The translations under genes were made by a program, and so were the position numbers. From Fibrobacter sp. UWH6 (GTDB lineage Bacteria > Fibrobacterota > Fibrobacteria > Fibrobacterales > Fibrobacteraceae), in NCBI RefSeq assembly GCF_900142465.1, contig NZ_FRAX01000012.1, positions 58,445-122,444 on the forward strand: 64,000 bases of DNA. Direction: 5' to 3'. The notes beneath the pieces are model-generated. The model was not told where the DNA came from, searched no databases, and was given only the letters and a program-made list of their open reading frames with translations. Below, piece by piece: positions 28,889 through 38,076 of the stretch. Positions within the stretch are counted from its first letter, which is position 1. Every line of letters begins with the position of its first letter.

Positions 28889-30817
28889 TTAGTCTCTGTA
28901 GTACAGGTCCAGGTTGTTCTTGACCGGAGTTGCAGCTTCCAGGTTGTTCACGAATTCGTTGAACAGGCTTGCAGCACCGTAGCTAGAAGCGTTCTGGACG
29001 TCGGACTTAACAGCGGACTTCAGAGCTTCTTCTTCAGGAGTCTTCTTGGAGGTGACCTTCAGCATCACGGCACCAATATCGGTTGCCATTGCAGCGGTCC
29101 ATTCACCTTCCTTGGCATTCTTGACAGCCTTGGCGAAGTTCACGTTGCCGTAGCCGAAACCCGGAACGTAACCGTCAACAGAAGCGCTCTTGGTTTCTAC
29201 GCGGACCTTTTCGATCTTGGTGGTAGAATCGTCGGCGTTGAAGGCCTTGACCTTGTCGGCAACAGAGTTCAGGTAAGCTTCAGCAGCGGAAGCAGCCTTG
29301 TTGCGGAGGAGAGTTGCCTTGATGTCGTTGAAGAACAGGTCGAGGCTACGTTCGCCAGCCTTGAGGTCGGCAGTCTTGATAGCGACAGCAACCCACTTGT
29401 TGTTCTTCATGACCGGAGAAACCTTGCTGGATTCTTCGGGCAGGATTTCGTTGGGCCATGCGTAGGCAGCCAGACCCTTCAGGTAACCGACACCGTCGAT
29501 GTTGTCGCCACGAGAAATCCAGTTGGACTTCTGAACCATCAGGTTCTGATCCTTGGCAGCTTCTTCGAAGGACTTGCCTGCATCAACGCTAGCCTTAACC
29601 TGAGCAAGAACGTTTTCGAGGCTGTCGATAGTTTCAGAAGAAGCGTTCACGACCAGCAGGATGTGACCGACCTTGACCAGGTCAGCACCGGTAGAGTCCT
29701 TGGACTTGCCGTAAGACTTAATAATATGGTAGCCGAAGCGGGTCTTCACCGGTTCAGAGATAGCGCCGGAATCCAGGGCGAAAGCCTTGTCTTCGAATTC
29801 CTTGACATAGACACCACGACCAACGTAATCGTCGCTCAGGATGCCGCCCTTTTCTGCAGTACCCGGATCTTCGGAAGAAATGCGAGCCATGTCTTCGAAG
29901 GTGGTGGTAGAAGAGGAGTCGGTGAGCTGGTAGTAGAGAGTCATTGCATATTCGCGGATGCGTGCATCGTCACCGGCGGTAGCTTCGACCGGCAGGTAAG
30001 CATACTGGAACTGAGCCATGTCCTTCATCACGAAGAAGCTGTCCTTATGTGCATTGAAGTAACCGGCAACCATGACGCTGTCGACAGTGTTTTCGTCAAC
30101 GGCAAAGTCAGAAGCAGAGGCGACTGCCACCTGCAGTTCGTAGTCAGTCATACGGCGACCGACGGTCCAGTTAGCTTCGAGAGAAGTAGCGTGGAAGGAA
30201 GCACCGACCAGAGCCTGCAGTTGGCGAACGGGGATGGTGTTGGTCTTCAGGTCTTCTTCGTACTGAAGCATGACACCCCACTTGAAGGCTTCGGGAGTCT
30301 TGAGCCAGGCGTCGTATTCATCCTTGTTGAAGGTAGAATCGGTGAGGAACTTGGGCAGACTTGCGATGTAGGCCTGAGAGCGCTGCATCAAGTCTTCCTG
30401 GGAGGTAGCCTGCTGCTGGATAGCATAGAGGCGACGCTGAGCTTCCTGCACCAGACGGCCGCGGACTGCATCCGGATTGCGGGTGAATTCAGATTCCAGT
30501 TCGGCGACCGAGGCCTGCAGTTCGGCCTTTTCGAATTCGCCATTCAGGAGAATCTGGCGAACGAAAGAGCGGAAGACTTCGGAACGGAGCTGGTTGTACT
30601 GTTCGTCTTCGAGGTGCTGACCCTGATACTGGTTCTGCACGATCATCTTGATACGGGCGTCGAATTCAGCATAGGTGATCTTGCTGTCGTTGACTTCACC
30701 AACCGGGTAGCTCTTGCCCTGGTTCGGTACACGGTCCATGGCCAGAAGGCCAACAGCGATACCTGCGGCAAAGATTACAATAATCCACTTGGCTTTTTCA
30801 TTAATCCACGTTAACAT
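28889..30817 (-). CDS. PpiD/SurA-like peptidyl-prolyl isomerase
   Basis: The 642-residue product starts at ATG 30817 behind GGAGT; a longer frame to 30850 is less likely. An N-terminal membrane anchor (WIIVIFAAGIAVGLLAMDRV) puts the rest in the periplasm. A SurA-N-like segment with DSKITYAEFDARIKMIVQNQ follows. A rotamase (PPIC) core around 330-430 contains EDPGTAEKGGILSDDYVGRG and RFGYHIIKSYGKS. A second, more divergent repeat follows (SKTVNVNASSETIDSLEN-like region). It helps fold outer-membrane and periplasmic proteins. The long antisense frame over the same region is a shadow. Confidence 0.88.
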   Translation of the reverse strand: MLTWINEKAKWIIVIFAAGIAVGLLAMDRVPNQGKSYPVGEVNDSKITYAEFDARIKMIVQNQYQGQHLEDEQYNQLRSEVFRSFVRQILLNGEFEKAELQASVAELESEFTRNPDAVRGRLVQEAQRRLYAIQQQATSQEDLMQRSQAYIASLPKFLTDSTFNKDEYDAWLKTPEAFKWGVMLQYEEDLKTNTIPVRQLQALVGASFHATSLEANWTVGRRMTDYELQVAVASASDFAVDENTVDSVMVAGYFNAHKDSFFVMKDMAQFQYAYLPVEATAGDDARIREYAMTLYYQLTDSSSTTTFEDMARISSEDPGTAEKGGILSDDYVGRGVYVKEFEDKAFALDSGAISEPVKTRFGYHIIKSYGKSKDSTGADLVKVGHILLVVNASSETIDSLENVLAQVKASVDAGKSFEEAAKDQNLMVQKSNWISRGDNIDGVGYLKGLAAYAWPNEILPEESSKVSPVMKNNKWVAVAIKTADLKAGERSLDLFFNDIKATLLRNKAASAAEAYLNSVADKVKAFNADDSTTKIEKVRVETKSASVDGYVPGFGYGNVNFAKAVKNAKEGEWTAAMATDIGAVMLKVTSKKTPEEEALKSAVKSDVQNASSYGAASLFNEFVNNLEAATPVKNNLDLYYRD

Positions 30818-30965
30818 AGAGTAGACTCCATTAAAATTTTGTCGGCGCAAAATGTAGTAAAAAAATCCATTTGGTTTTATTTTGTTGTCATATAATGCCG
30901 AAATACGGCTTTTTTTCTATCTATTACACATCCAAAAGTCAATAGATTCTGAACGGAGTTTGAAC

Positions 30966-32549
30966 ATGTACGATATTTTGGTCCTCGGTGCCGGCATTTC
31001 CGGATTAAGCGCAGCCCTTCATGCTGCAGAAAAAGGTCTCTCTGTAGTCATCCTCACCAAGGGAGCTAAACCGGACGGTTCATCAAACTACGCTCAGGGC
31101 GGTATCGCTACCGTTACCAAGAAGACAGACAAGTTCAAGTTCCATATTGACGATACCCTGGAAGCAGGCGCCGGCCTCTGCAAGAAGGAACCGGTAAACA
31201 TCCTGACCAAGAGTGGCCCAGCCACCATCCAGCAGCTTGTAAAATGGGGCGTCCAGTTTACCCCCAATCCGGTGAACCGAGAAGAGTTCGACCTCCATCT
31301 GGAAGGCGGCCACAGCCATCACCGCATCCTCCACGCCGCAGACCTTACCGGAAAGGAAATCATGCGCGCCCTCCTCTGCGAACTTCACAAGCAGAAGAAC
31401 ATCGATTACCTTGAAAACTGCTACATCAAGGACCTGATCTGCCAGGGCGAAGGCAAGGAAAAGCGCTGCATCGGCGCAAAGATCATTCACCAGAAGACAG
31501 GCGAAGTCGAAAACATCTACGCCAAGTCCACAGTCCTTTCTACCGGTGGCGCCGGACGTATCTGGCAGTACACCGTATGCCCGCCCGACAGCTGCGGCGA
31601 CGGCATGGCCATTGCAGCCCGTGCAGGTGCAGCACTGCAGGACATCGAATTCATGCAGTTCCACCCCACCAGTCTTTACGCCCCCAGCCTCAAGAAGCCC
31701 TTCCTCATTTCCGAAGCGGTCCGCGGCTTTGGCGGCATCCTCAAGAACGACAAGGGCGAAGAATTCATGAACCAGGTGCATCCGCTCCACTCCCTGGCAC
31801 CCCGCGATATCGTGGCCCGCGCCATCCACAGCGAAATGCAGCGTCTGGGCAAGCCCCACATGTACATCGACCTGACCGGCCACACCCCCAAGGACATCCG
31901 CAGCCACTTCCCCAACATCTATGCCAAGTGCATGGAAGTGGGCGTCGACATGACCAAGGAATGGATCCCCGTCGTTCCCGCAGCACACTACATGTGCGGC
32001 GGTGTTCTGGTAGACACCTGGTCCCGTACAGAAATCAAAGGTCTCTATGCATGCGGCGAAGTCGCAGCAACAGGCGTTCACGGAGCAAACCGCCTGGCCT
32101 CCAACTCCCTCCTCGAAAGCGTCGTCTACGCCGTTCGCGCCATCGACAACATCGTGGAAAGCGGCCTCCTCAATGAAAAGATCTCCACACCTCGTTCCAA
32201 CAAGAAGGAAAAGGTTTCTTACACCAAGTCCGCTTTCTGGCGCAAGCGCAAGAAGATCCTTCAGGACATGATGTGGACCCACTGCGGTATCGTACGTACC
32301 GTGGCCGGCCTGAACCAGGGCCTCAAGGTCATCGAAGGTCTAGAAAAGGAAGTGGACGCCGCAATCAAGAACAAGGAAACCGAAAACTTCTACTTCCTTG
32401 AATTCCTGAACGCCCTCCAGGTCTCCAAGATGATCCTGATCGCAGCTCTGCGCCGTAAGGAATCCCGCGGTCTCCATTACATTCTGGATTACCCCAATCC
32501 GAATCCCAAGACCAAGCACCAGAGCATTTACCTAAACGACAAGGAGTAA
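30966..32549 (+). CDS. nadB: L-aspartate oxidase
   Basis: The 527-residue flavoenzyme oxidises L-aspartate to iminoaspartate in NAD synthesis. It starts at ATG 30966 (CGGAGTTT upstream). Motifs are the FAD-binding YDILVLGAGISGLSAALHAA, SSNYAQGGIATVTK, LEGGHSHHRILHAADLTGKE, EFMQFHPTSLY, RDIVARAIHSEMQRLGKPHM and GVHGANRLASNSLLES. The C-terminal three-helix part follows (CGIVRTVAGLNQGLKVIEGL). All conserved elements of NadB are present, and the length fits. nadA and nadC are not adjacent. Confidence 0.95.
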   Translation: MYDILVLGAGISGLSAALHAAEKGLSVVILTKGAKPDGSSNYAQGGIATVTKKTDKFKFHIDDTLEAGAGLCKKEPVNILTKSGPATIQQLVKWGVQFTPNPVNREEFDLHLEGGHSHHRILHAADLTGKEIMRALLCELHKQKNIDYLENCYIKDLICQGEGKEKRCIGAKIIHQKTGEVENIYAKSTVLSTGGAGRIWQYTVCPPDSCGDGMAIAARAGAALQDIEFMQFHPTSLYAPSLKKPFLISEAVRGFGGILKNDKGEEFMNQVHPLHSLAPRDIVARAIHSEMQRLGKPHMYIDLTGHTPKDIRSHFPNIYAKCMEVGVDMTKEWIPVVPAAHYMCGGVLVDTWSRTEIKGLYACGEVAATGVHGANRLASNSLLESVVYAVRAIDNIVESGLLNEKISTPRSNKKEKVSYTKSAFWRKRKKILQDMMWTHCGIVRTVAGLNQGLKVIEGLEKEVDAAIKNKETENFYFLEFLNALQVSKMILIAALRRKESRGLHYILDYPNPNPKTKHQSIYLNDKE

Positions 32550-32644
32550 GGGGTTTGAGGGATGAGATATGAGATTTGGGTATAAGCGGGATTAGTCCGT
32601 CTAACTAGAAAATATGACGTATTAATCCTGCAAAAAAATCATAA

Positions 32645-32671
32645 TTCACTCTTCACTGTTCACTATTCACT
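32645..32671. repeat. Short tandem repeat TTCACT-N (4 copies)
   Basis: TTCACT occurs at 32645, 32652, 32659 and 32666 with a strict 7-base period, in the gap between nadB and the kinase gene. It may be a low-complexity spacer. Slippage could change promoter or leader length. Confidence 0.6.
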
Positions 32672-32687
32672 GTTTTCGGGATTTTAA

Positions 32688-33752
32688 TTGGCAGCAGGCA
32701 AGAACGACAAACCTTCTAAGATTGGCGGTTATAGACCGGTACAGGAACTGGGTGCCGGCGCCATGGGCAAACTGTGGCTTTGCCACGACCCTTCCCTAGA
32801 CCGCATGGTGGTGGTCAAGCAGATGCAAACCACCCAGGAAGACAACCCCGATGCCCTCAAGCGCTTCATGCAAGAGGGTAACATCCTAGCCCACCTGAAC
32901 CACCCCGCCATTACCAGACCCTACGGCCTCTGGAAAGAAAGCGACGGCAAGCTATCGCTTTCGATGGAATTCGTTCACGGCTACACCCTGCGCAACATCC
33001 TGGACAAGTGCAAGCAGCCTCCCCTGTGGGTCGTTATGCTGGTGCTCTACGAAGTGCTGAGCGCCCTGGGCCACGCCCACCGCCAGAACGTAGTCCACCG
33101 CGACATCAAGCCCGCCAACATCATGATCGATAACGACGGTCGTGTGCGTCTGCTGGACTTCGGCATCGCCTATACCGACAACAAGCTGGACTTCAACCGA
33201 TTCTTCAAGGACGAAGAGGAACGCAGCCGCATCACCCAGACCGGCGCGATTCTCGGTACAGTCACCTACATGAGCCCCGAGCAGACTCTTGGCGAAGACG
33301 CCTCCCCCGCTTCCGACCTGTTCGCCGTCGGCATCGTGGCCATCGAGATGCTCACCGGCCAGAATATATTCCGCGGGGCGAACTTCAGCGAGACCATCCA
33401 GCGCATCCAGAAACTGCGAATCACCCCCAAGGTATTCCCCAAGGAAGTCCCCATGGCCCTTCGCAAGTTCGTGCTGAAGCTGGTAGCCAAGAAGCCCAAG
33501 AACCGCCCCCTCACCGCAGCCGATGCCGCCGACCAGCTGGCCGCCATCATGAAGAACTACCCCCGCGACCTCACTCCCTATATGAGCGTCTGGTGTTCCG
33601 CCCTCAAGGAATCCAACGGTCCCCTGTCGGGATCCGATTATTCGACCCCGGCACTCTACAAGGATAGCCGCAAGAAAATGTTCCTGCTTGGACTATCAAT
33701 TGGAGTAGTCATCAGCACCGCTGTGACCGTCCTCATCCATACCGCCCTGTAA
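32688..33752 (+). CDS. Membrane-anchored Ser/Thr protein kinase (Hanks type)
   Basis: The 354-residue protein starts at TTG 32688. Kinase motifs are all present: glycine loop GAGAMGKLWL (about 22-31), VVVKQM (Lys 44), HRDIKPANIMI (catalytic Asp 139), DFG at 157-159, and APE-like YMSPEQTLGEDASPASDLFA. The C-terminal tail (about 320-354) has one membrane segment (MFLLGLSIGVVISTAVTVLI), so the kinase faces the cytoplasm with a tiny outer end and no sensor domain. The gene is followed directly by cvpA. It probably phosphorylates cell-envelope or metabolic proteins; the substrate is unknown. Confidence 0.9.
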   Translation: MAAGKNDKPSKIGGYRPVQELGAGAMGKLWLCHDPSLDRMVVVKQMQTTQEDNPDALKRFMQEGNILAHLNHPAITRPYGLWKESDGKLSLSMEFVHGYTLRNILDKCKQPPLWVVMLVLYEVLSALGHAHRQNVVHRDIKPANIMIDNDGRVRLLDFGIAYTDNKLDFNRFFKDEEERSRITQTGAILGTVTYMSPEQTLGEDASPASDLFAVGIVAIEMLTGQNIFRGANFSETIQRIQKLRITPKVFPKEVPMALRKFVLKLVAKKPKNRPLTAADAADQLAAIMKNYPRDLTPYMSVWCSALKESNGPLSGSDYSTPALYKDSRKKMFLLGLSIGVVISTAVTVLIHTAL

Positions 33753-33775
33753 AAAATTTTATTTTTGGCCTGAAT

Positions 33776-34444
33776 ATGAATACTATCGATATAGTCAGTC
33801 TCGTGTTGATGACCATCCTGATGCTCATTGGCCTCTGGCACGGACTCCTGCGTGGTATTTTCAGACTCCTGGCCTGGATTGCCGCCATTACCGACGCCTA
33901 CTTCATCAACAAGTTCTTTTCCGATACCGTAGCAGGATTCGGCTTTAGCGATTTTTCCGCTTCGATTATCTGTATTTGCATAGGATTCCTGGTTCCCTTC
34001 CTCGCCCTGCTCTTTACTGGCCACATGGTCAACCATTACGTATCCGACACAGTCGTTGGAAAGGTGGACCGCATCCTTGGAGCCTTCTTTGGACTGGTGA
34101 AGGGCGCCCTGGTCATGTTCGTCATACTGACAATCCTCCATGTAATGCCCTTCGGGGGCTTTGTGCAGGAGACCCGCGACAATTCCGTTTCTTATGCCGC
34201 CTACAAGACCGTACTTGCGACTATGGGATACTCAACGGAGCCTGTAGACCTTGTAGGTGCCGCCGAACGAAAGGCCTCTGAAATCACAGAGAAGATGGCC
34301 AACAAGGCCTCCGAAAAAGTAGAAGAGGTGGCCAAGGAAACCGTAGAAAAGGCAACCGACGCCGCCAAGGAAGCAGCCAGGGAAGCCGCCGCCAAGGCCG
34401 TAAAGGAAGCCTCCGAAAAAATAGCCCCCACTTCAGAAAAGTAG
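33776..34444 (+). CDS. CvpA family membrane protein
   Basis: The 222-residue protein has four membrane segments in a CvpA pattern: VSLVLMTILMLIGLWHGLLR, LAWIAAITDAYFINKFF, SASIICICIGFLVPFLALLF and VDRILGAFFGLVKGALVMFV. The 'G.LRG.FR......A' and 'DR.LGA.FG..KG' motifs are typical. The C-terminal 70 residues are an unusually long Ala/Lys/Glu helix (KATDAAKEAAREAAAKAVKE), likely cytoplasmic. CvpA-family proteins take part in colicin V export and envelope homeostasis. It follows the kinase by 23 bases. Confidence 0.85.
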   Translation: MNTIDIVSLVLMTILMLIGLWHGLLRGIFRLLAWIAAITDAYFINKFFSDTVAGFGFSDFSASIICICIGFLVPFLALLFTGHMVNHYVSDTVVGKVDRILGAFFGLVKGALVMFVILTILHVMPFGGFVQETRDNSVSYAAYKTVLATMGYSTEPVDLVGAAERKASEITEKMANKASEKVEEVAKETVEKATDAAKEAAREAAAKAVKEASEKIAPTSEK

Positions 34445-34471
34445 GAGCCAGATCAAAAACCAGAAACGGTT

Positions 34472-35722
34472 TTACTGAGCAAGTCGCCGGGCTGTCAGCT
34501 CGGCTTCTTTCATTATATCCTCTTCGCCATCCACATGACGGTCCCTCATTACGAACTGGCCGTTACATATAACGTGCTTGATTGCGCTATTGTCTGCGGA
34601 ATACACCCAGTTGCTAACCAGATTGTGGTTGGGGGTTAGACGTTCATTCCTGAGGTCCACCAAAAGGGCGTCAGCCAAAAGACCTTCAACAATGGCTCCG
34701 GCCGGAACGCCATAGGCAATGGCCACATTGGAAGAAGCCATTTTCAGAGCATCGGCGGCAGGCAACTTTTCGGCGCTGCTAGAAACCTTGGTCAAGAGAG
34801 AAGTCAGCTTCATCTCTTCGTGCATATCCAGGTTGTTGTTGGAGGAAGCACCGTCGGTCCCGACGCCTACCAGCATGCCGCTTTCCAGCATCTTGTGGAT
34901 CTTGGGGATGCCACTACATAACTTCAAATTGGAACAGGGATTGACAATGGCCGCAGAACAGGATTCCGCCATGAGCGTCATGTCGTTTCCGCTGAGGTGG
35001 ACGCAATGGGCCGCCACGAAATTTCCGCCAAGGGCGCCGAACTTGTCCATCAGTTCTACCGGCGTGCAGCCGTACTTCTTTTTGCAGTCCTTGACTTCGG
35101 TAGCAGTTTCGGCCAGATGGGTATGAAGAATATACTCCTCCTTGCGGGCCACTTCCACACAACGTTTGAAGGTCTTGTCGCTAACGGTATAGATGGCGTG
35201 GGGCATTACCGCCAGAGAAACACGGTCAGACTCCATGCGGTGTTCCTGCAGGAACTTGAAGCTGGCCTCGGTCAGTTCGGGCGTCTGGAGCGCATCGGCC
35301 ACCGTCACGCCAATGGCCGCGCGAATCCCCATTTCCTTGACCGCCTTGATGGTCTCTTCGCGGTGCCAGTACATGTCGGCAAAGAACACCGTACCCGACT
35401 TGATCATCTCGAGAATGGCCAGGCGGGATCCCACCCGGATATCCTTGGGAGTAAGCTTCGCCTCGAAGGGCCAGATGTGCTGAGTCAGCCACTGCTGCAG
35501 GGGCATATCGTCGGCATAACCGCGAAGGAGGGTCATGGCCGCATGGGTATGGCCGTTATAGAACGGCGGGAGGATCGCCAGGCCGGAGCAGTCCACGATT
35601 TCGGCATTGTTGTAATCGGCTGCGGTCAGCGGGCGTTCCACCTTGGCGAACTTCTTGCCCGAAATAAGGATGTCCCTGACGGAGCCGTTAAAATAGACGG
35701 ACTTCAATACCATTTTACCCAT
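34472..35722 (-). CDS. Amidohydrolase, MTA/SAH deaminase type
   Basis: The 416-residue product starts at ATG 35722 (GAGG 9 bases upstream; other in-frame starts are less likely). Metal-binding motifs of this superfamily are present: HTH at 58-60 in PPFYNGHTHAAMTLLRGYAD, YILHTHLAETATEVKDC, AAHCVHLSGNDM and GVGTDGASSNNNLDM. The sequence resembles enzymes deaminating 5'-methylthioadenosine or S-adenosylhomocysteine in salvage and methyl recycling, though substrate specificity is not certain from sequence. The gene faces the diguanylate cyclase divergently. Confidence 0.87.
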   Translation of the reverse strand: MGKMVLKSVYFNGSVRDILISGKKFAKVERPLTAADYNNAEIVDCSGLAILPPFYNGHTHAAMTLLRGYADDMPLQQWLTQHIWPFEAKLTPKDIRVGSRLAILEMIKSGTVFFADMYWHREETIKAVKEMGIRAAIGVTVADALQTPELTEASFKFLQEHRMESDRVSLAVMPHAIYTVSDKTFKRCVEVARKEEYILHTHLAETATEVKDCKKKYGCTPVELMDKFGALGGNFVAAHCVHLSGNDMTLMAESCSAAIVNPCSNLKLCSGIPKIHKMLESGMLVGVGTDGASSNNNLDMHEEMKLTSLLTKVSSSAEKLPAADALKMASSNVAIAYGVPAGAIVEGLLADALLVDLRNERLTPNHNLVSNWVYSADNSAIKHVICNGQFVMRDRHVDGEEDIMKEAELTARRLAQ

Positions 35723-35845
35723 AAATGCCTCATTTTCGCGAAAAAAAGAACTTTTTTGTTCACAGAATATAGCTCTTTTTCGCCTTTTGCAACAAATTTT
35801 TAAGAAGAATCTCAACTTTCACTTAATTTATTGTATAATTAAGGT

Positions 35846-36841
35846 ATGGCTATAAATGATCTAGAAACACTTCCTATTTCCCGTTCCGAATTTCAGCGTC
35901 TTGACATCTTCAAGAACGTCACCTTTGAAAGTTTGGCAGGATATTTGTTGAGCTGCCATACAGTAAATGTGGAACCGGGAACCCTTCTTATCGACCCTGA
36001 ACACCCCAAGCGCCGCTTGCTGGTGTTGTTAGACGGAATGATGGAAGTCAAGATGGAAGTCGAAGGCGGCAACTTCAAGGATGTCATCGAACCGGGCCAC
36101 TGTGCCGGTGAAATGTCCATCTTCGACAGCGTAAAGCCCAGCGCCTACGTATTCGCCAAGGACCCCTGCCGCATTCTGGTGATCGAACCCGAAGTCGCCC
36201 TGGCCATGATCAACGCCTCTCACGACTTGTGCCTGAACTTTTTGCATATGCTGAGCCAGCGCCTGCGCAACAACAACCGCGTGGTGTGCGAAGAAGAATA
36301 CCACATCCGCTGCATCGAAGAAAACGCAAAGGTGGACTCCCTTACGGGCCTCCACAACCGCCGTTGGCTCGAAGAAATGTACACCCGCGAAATCAACCGC
36401 AGCAACGCCGGCAATTTCCGCCTGTCTGCCGTCATGATGGACATCGACCATTTCAAGCGGGTAAACGACACTTACGGCCATCTGGCCGGTGACCAGGTCC
36501 TGATCGCCGTGGCCGGAGCCATTACCGACAGCCTGCGCCCCTCCGACATGCCCGTACGCTACGGCGGCGAAGAATTCAGCGTGTTCCTGCCGGGAACCTC
36601 CACCGAAAACGCCCGCATAATCGCAGAACGCCTGCGCAAGGCCGTCGAAAAGCTGCGCATTCCCCTGCCCGACGGCCAGGTGATTCCCGTAACCATCAGC
36701 CTGGGCTTTACGGAACGCCAGGATGGCGACACAGTCCGCTCCATTATCGAACGTGCCGACCAGGCCCTTTATAACGCCAAGCAGAACGGCCGCAACAGAG
36801 CCTGCCTGAACCTTGGCGAAGGCGGCATGCTGCTGCTCTAG
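35846..36841 (+). CDS. Diguanylate cyclase with cyclic-nucleotide-binding-like domain
   Basis: The 331-residue protein has an N-terminal cNMP-binding-like domain (about 20-145, with LLVLLDGMMEVKMEVEGGNF and GHCAGEMSIFD). The GGDEF domain follows (about 165-331): DSLTGLHNRRWLEEMY, AVMMDIDHFKRVNDTYGHLA and the active-site GGEEF at 240-244. RPSD (231-234), five residues before it, is the I-site for c-di-GMP feedback. It should make c-di-GMP and respond to a small ligand or protein through the N-terminal domain. All residues needed for activity are present. Start ATG 35846. Confidence 0.93.
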   Translation: MAINDLETLPISRSEFQRLDIFKNVTFESLAGYLLSCHTVNVEPGTLLIDPEHPKRRLLVLLDGMMEVKMEVEGGNFKDVIEPGHCAGEMSIFDSVKPSAYVFAKDPCRILVIEPEVALAMINASHDLCLNFLHMLSQRLRNNNRVVCEEEYHIRCIEENAKVDSLTGLHNRRWLEEMYTREINRSNAGNFRLSAVMMDIDHFKRVNDTYGHLAGDQVLIAVAGAITDSLRPSDMPVRYGGEEFSVFLPGTSTENARIIAERLRKAVEKLRIPLPDGQVIPVTISLGFTERQDGDTVRSIIERADQALYNAKQNGRNRACLNLGEGGMLLL

Positions 36842-36850
36842 CCTCTACAA

Positions 36851-38068
36851 CTAACGATCCATTTTTATGACGGTGCCAGGTTTATTATCTGTATCACCGT
36901 CTTTTGTTATGACCCAGACAACATCCATTCCCTTGGCCAGGTCAGGGTCTACCTTTTCGGCAACACCATCAGTCAGAATGACCACCTGCGAAAAGTGCCT
37001 CTCCTGGGCATGCTCGAAAATAGGTGTAAAGCTAGTCCCACCGCGCCCCTTGAACTCAATCTGGGCAATAGAGCGGCGGTTGAACAGTACCGTTTCATCG
37101 GGATCCTGAACCGCGATGTCAAAACTCCAGAGGTATACGCCGGTATAGTTGGCAATACGCTCGATTTCCACAATGAATCGCGACAAGTCCTGGGTGCCCA
37201 CGCTGCCCGAGGTATCGGCATACACCGCCACCGGTTCGACGCACTTCGTGGTATACCCCAGAAAGGGTTTGCCGTAATGTTTATTCCAGCGCCTGCGGGA
37301 CTGTTCCTTCTGGTAACTCAGGAAGGGCCCCAGCTTGAGCCTCAGAATATCACCCCAGTTCAAGGGCTGCTCCTGGGCCTTCATCACCATCTCGATACCA
37401 GTGCCATCGAGATGCCCCCAGCCGTGGTTTCGCCCGATGTTCTCCACCACGTTGCGCACATAGTCGTCGATATAGGCATCTTCCTCAAAACCTTCCCCAT
37501 GCCGGTTGTCCAAGCGCCACCTTGTGATTTCGCCCAGGGGGCAATTCTCGTCGATTTCGCCATCCCCACCCACAAACTGGACGGTAACATCGGGGAAATC
37601 CTGATCTAGCAGAGTCAAGTACTGCTCGAAACTCAGGCAGTTCTTATAGCCAAACATCATGGGCAAAAGGCTCATGACATCGCCCTTTCTGCAGTTGCCC
37701 ACATCCTCCTTGAAACGGGGAATCTTGATACCCGTCTCTTCATAAATCAGGCTGTTAATGGCCAGATCCATGGCCACGTTCTCTTTGTAGGCACGGCGAC
37801 GGTCACTGGAACTGCGGTGGGTGCAGTGGTGCAGCAGCACATGCATCATCTCGTGGATCAAGACATAGGTGCGCTCCCCCTCTTCCAGCGAAACAAAGAA
37901 CTGGGGATTGTACCGAAGGCTTATGCGGCCATTCTTGACGCACACCCCCATGGTTTCTACAGAATCCGTAGCCACCGTATTCATACCCACCAGCAAGTTG
38001 AAGCTGAACGGGCTGTACACAAGGAGACGGCATATGGTCCCCTGAAAACTCTTTTCAAAATCCGTCAC
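36851..38068 (-). CDS. Metallopeptidase-like/VWA protein (DUF2201-like), MoxR partner
   Basis: The 405-residue protein has two parts. The N-terminal half contains YVLIHEMMHVLLHHCTHRSS, an HExxH metal-binding motif (HEMMH) with further His residues. The C-terminal half is a VWA-like domain with VYADTSGSVGTQDLSRFIVE (MIDAS DTSGS), GRGGTSFTPIF and VVILTDGVAEK. This pairing occurs in DUF2201-type proteins encoded next to MoxR ATPases, as here (8 bases from the MoxR gene). Such pairs act as chaperone-like remodelling machines, often for metal-cofactor insertion. The actual target is unknown. Confidence 0.85.
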   Translation of the reverse strand: MTDFEKSFQGTICRLLVYSPFSFNLLVGMNTVATDSVETMGVCVKNGRISLRYNPQFFVSLEEGERTYVLIHEMMHVLLHHCTHRSSSDRRRAYKENVAMDLAINSLIYEETGIKIPRFKEDVGNCRKGDVMSLLPMMFGYKNCLSFEQYLTLLDQDFPDVTVQFVGGDGEIDENCPLGEITRWRLDNRHGEGFEEDAYIDDYVRNVVENIGRNHGWGHLDGTGIEMVMKAQEQPLNWGDILRLKLGPFLSYQKEQSRRRWNKHYGKPFLGYTTKCVEPVAVYADTSGSVGTQDLSRFIVEIERIANYTGVYLWSFDIAVQDPDETVLFNRRSIAQIEFKGRGGTSFTPIFEHAQERHFSQVVILTDGVAEKVDPDLAKGMDVVWVITKDGDTDNKPGTVIKMDR

Positions 38069-38076
38069 GACACCCC

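Noticed and set aside
28841..30814. 657-residue plus-strand frame opposite the PpiD-like gene
   Set aside because: Antisense shadow; the minus-strand protein has a signal anchor and a PPIC domain.
31083..32282. 399-residue minus-strand frame opposite nadB
   Set aside because: Antisense shadow of a well-conserved enzyme.
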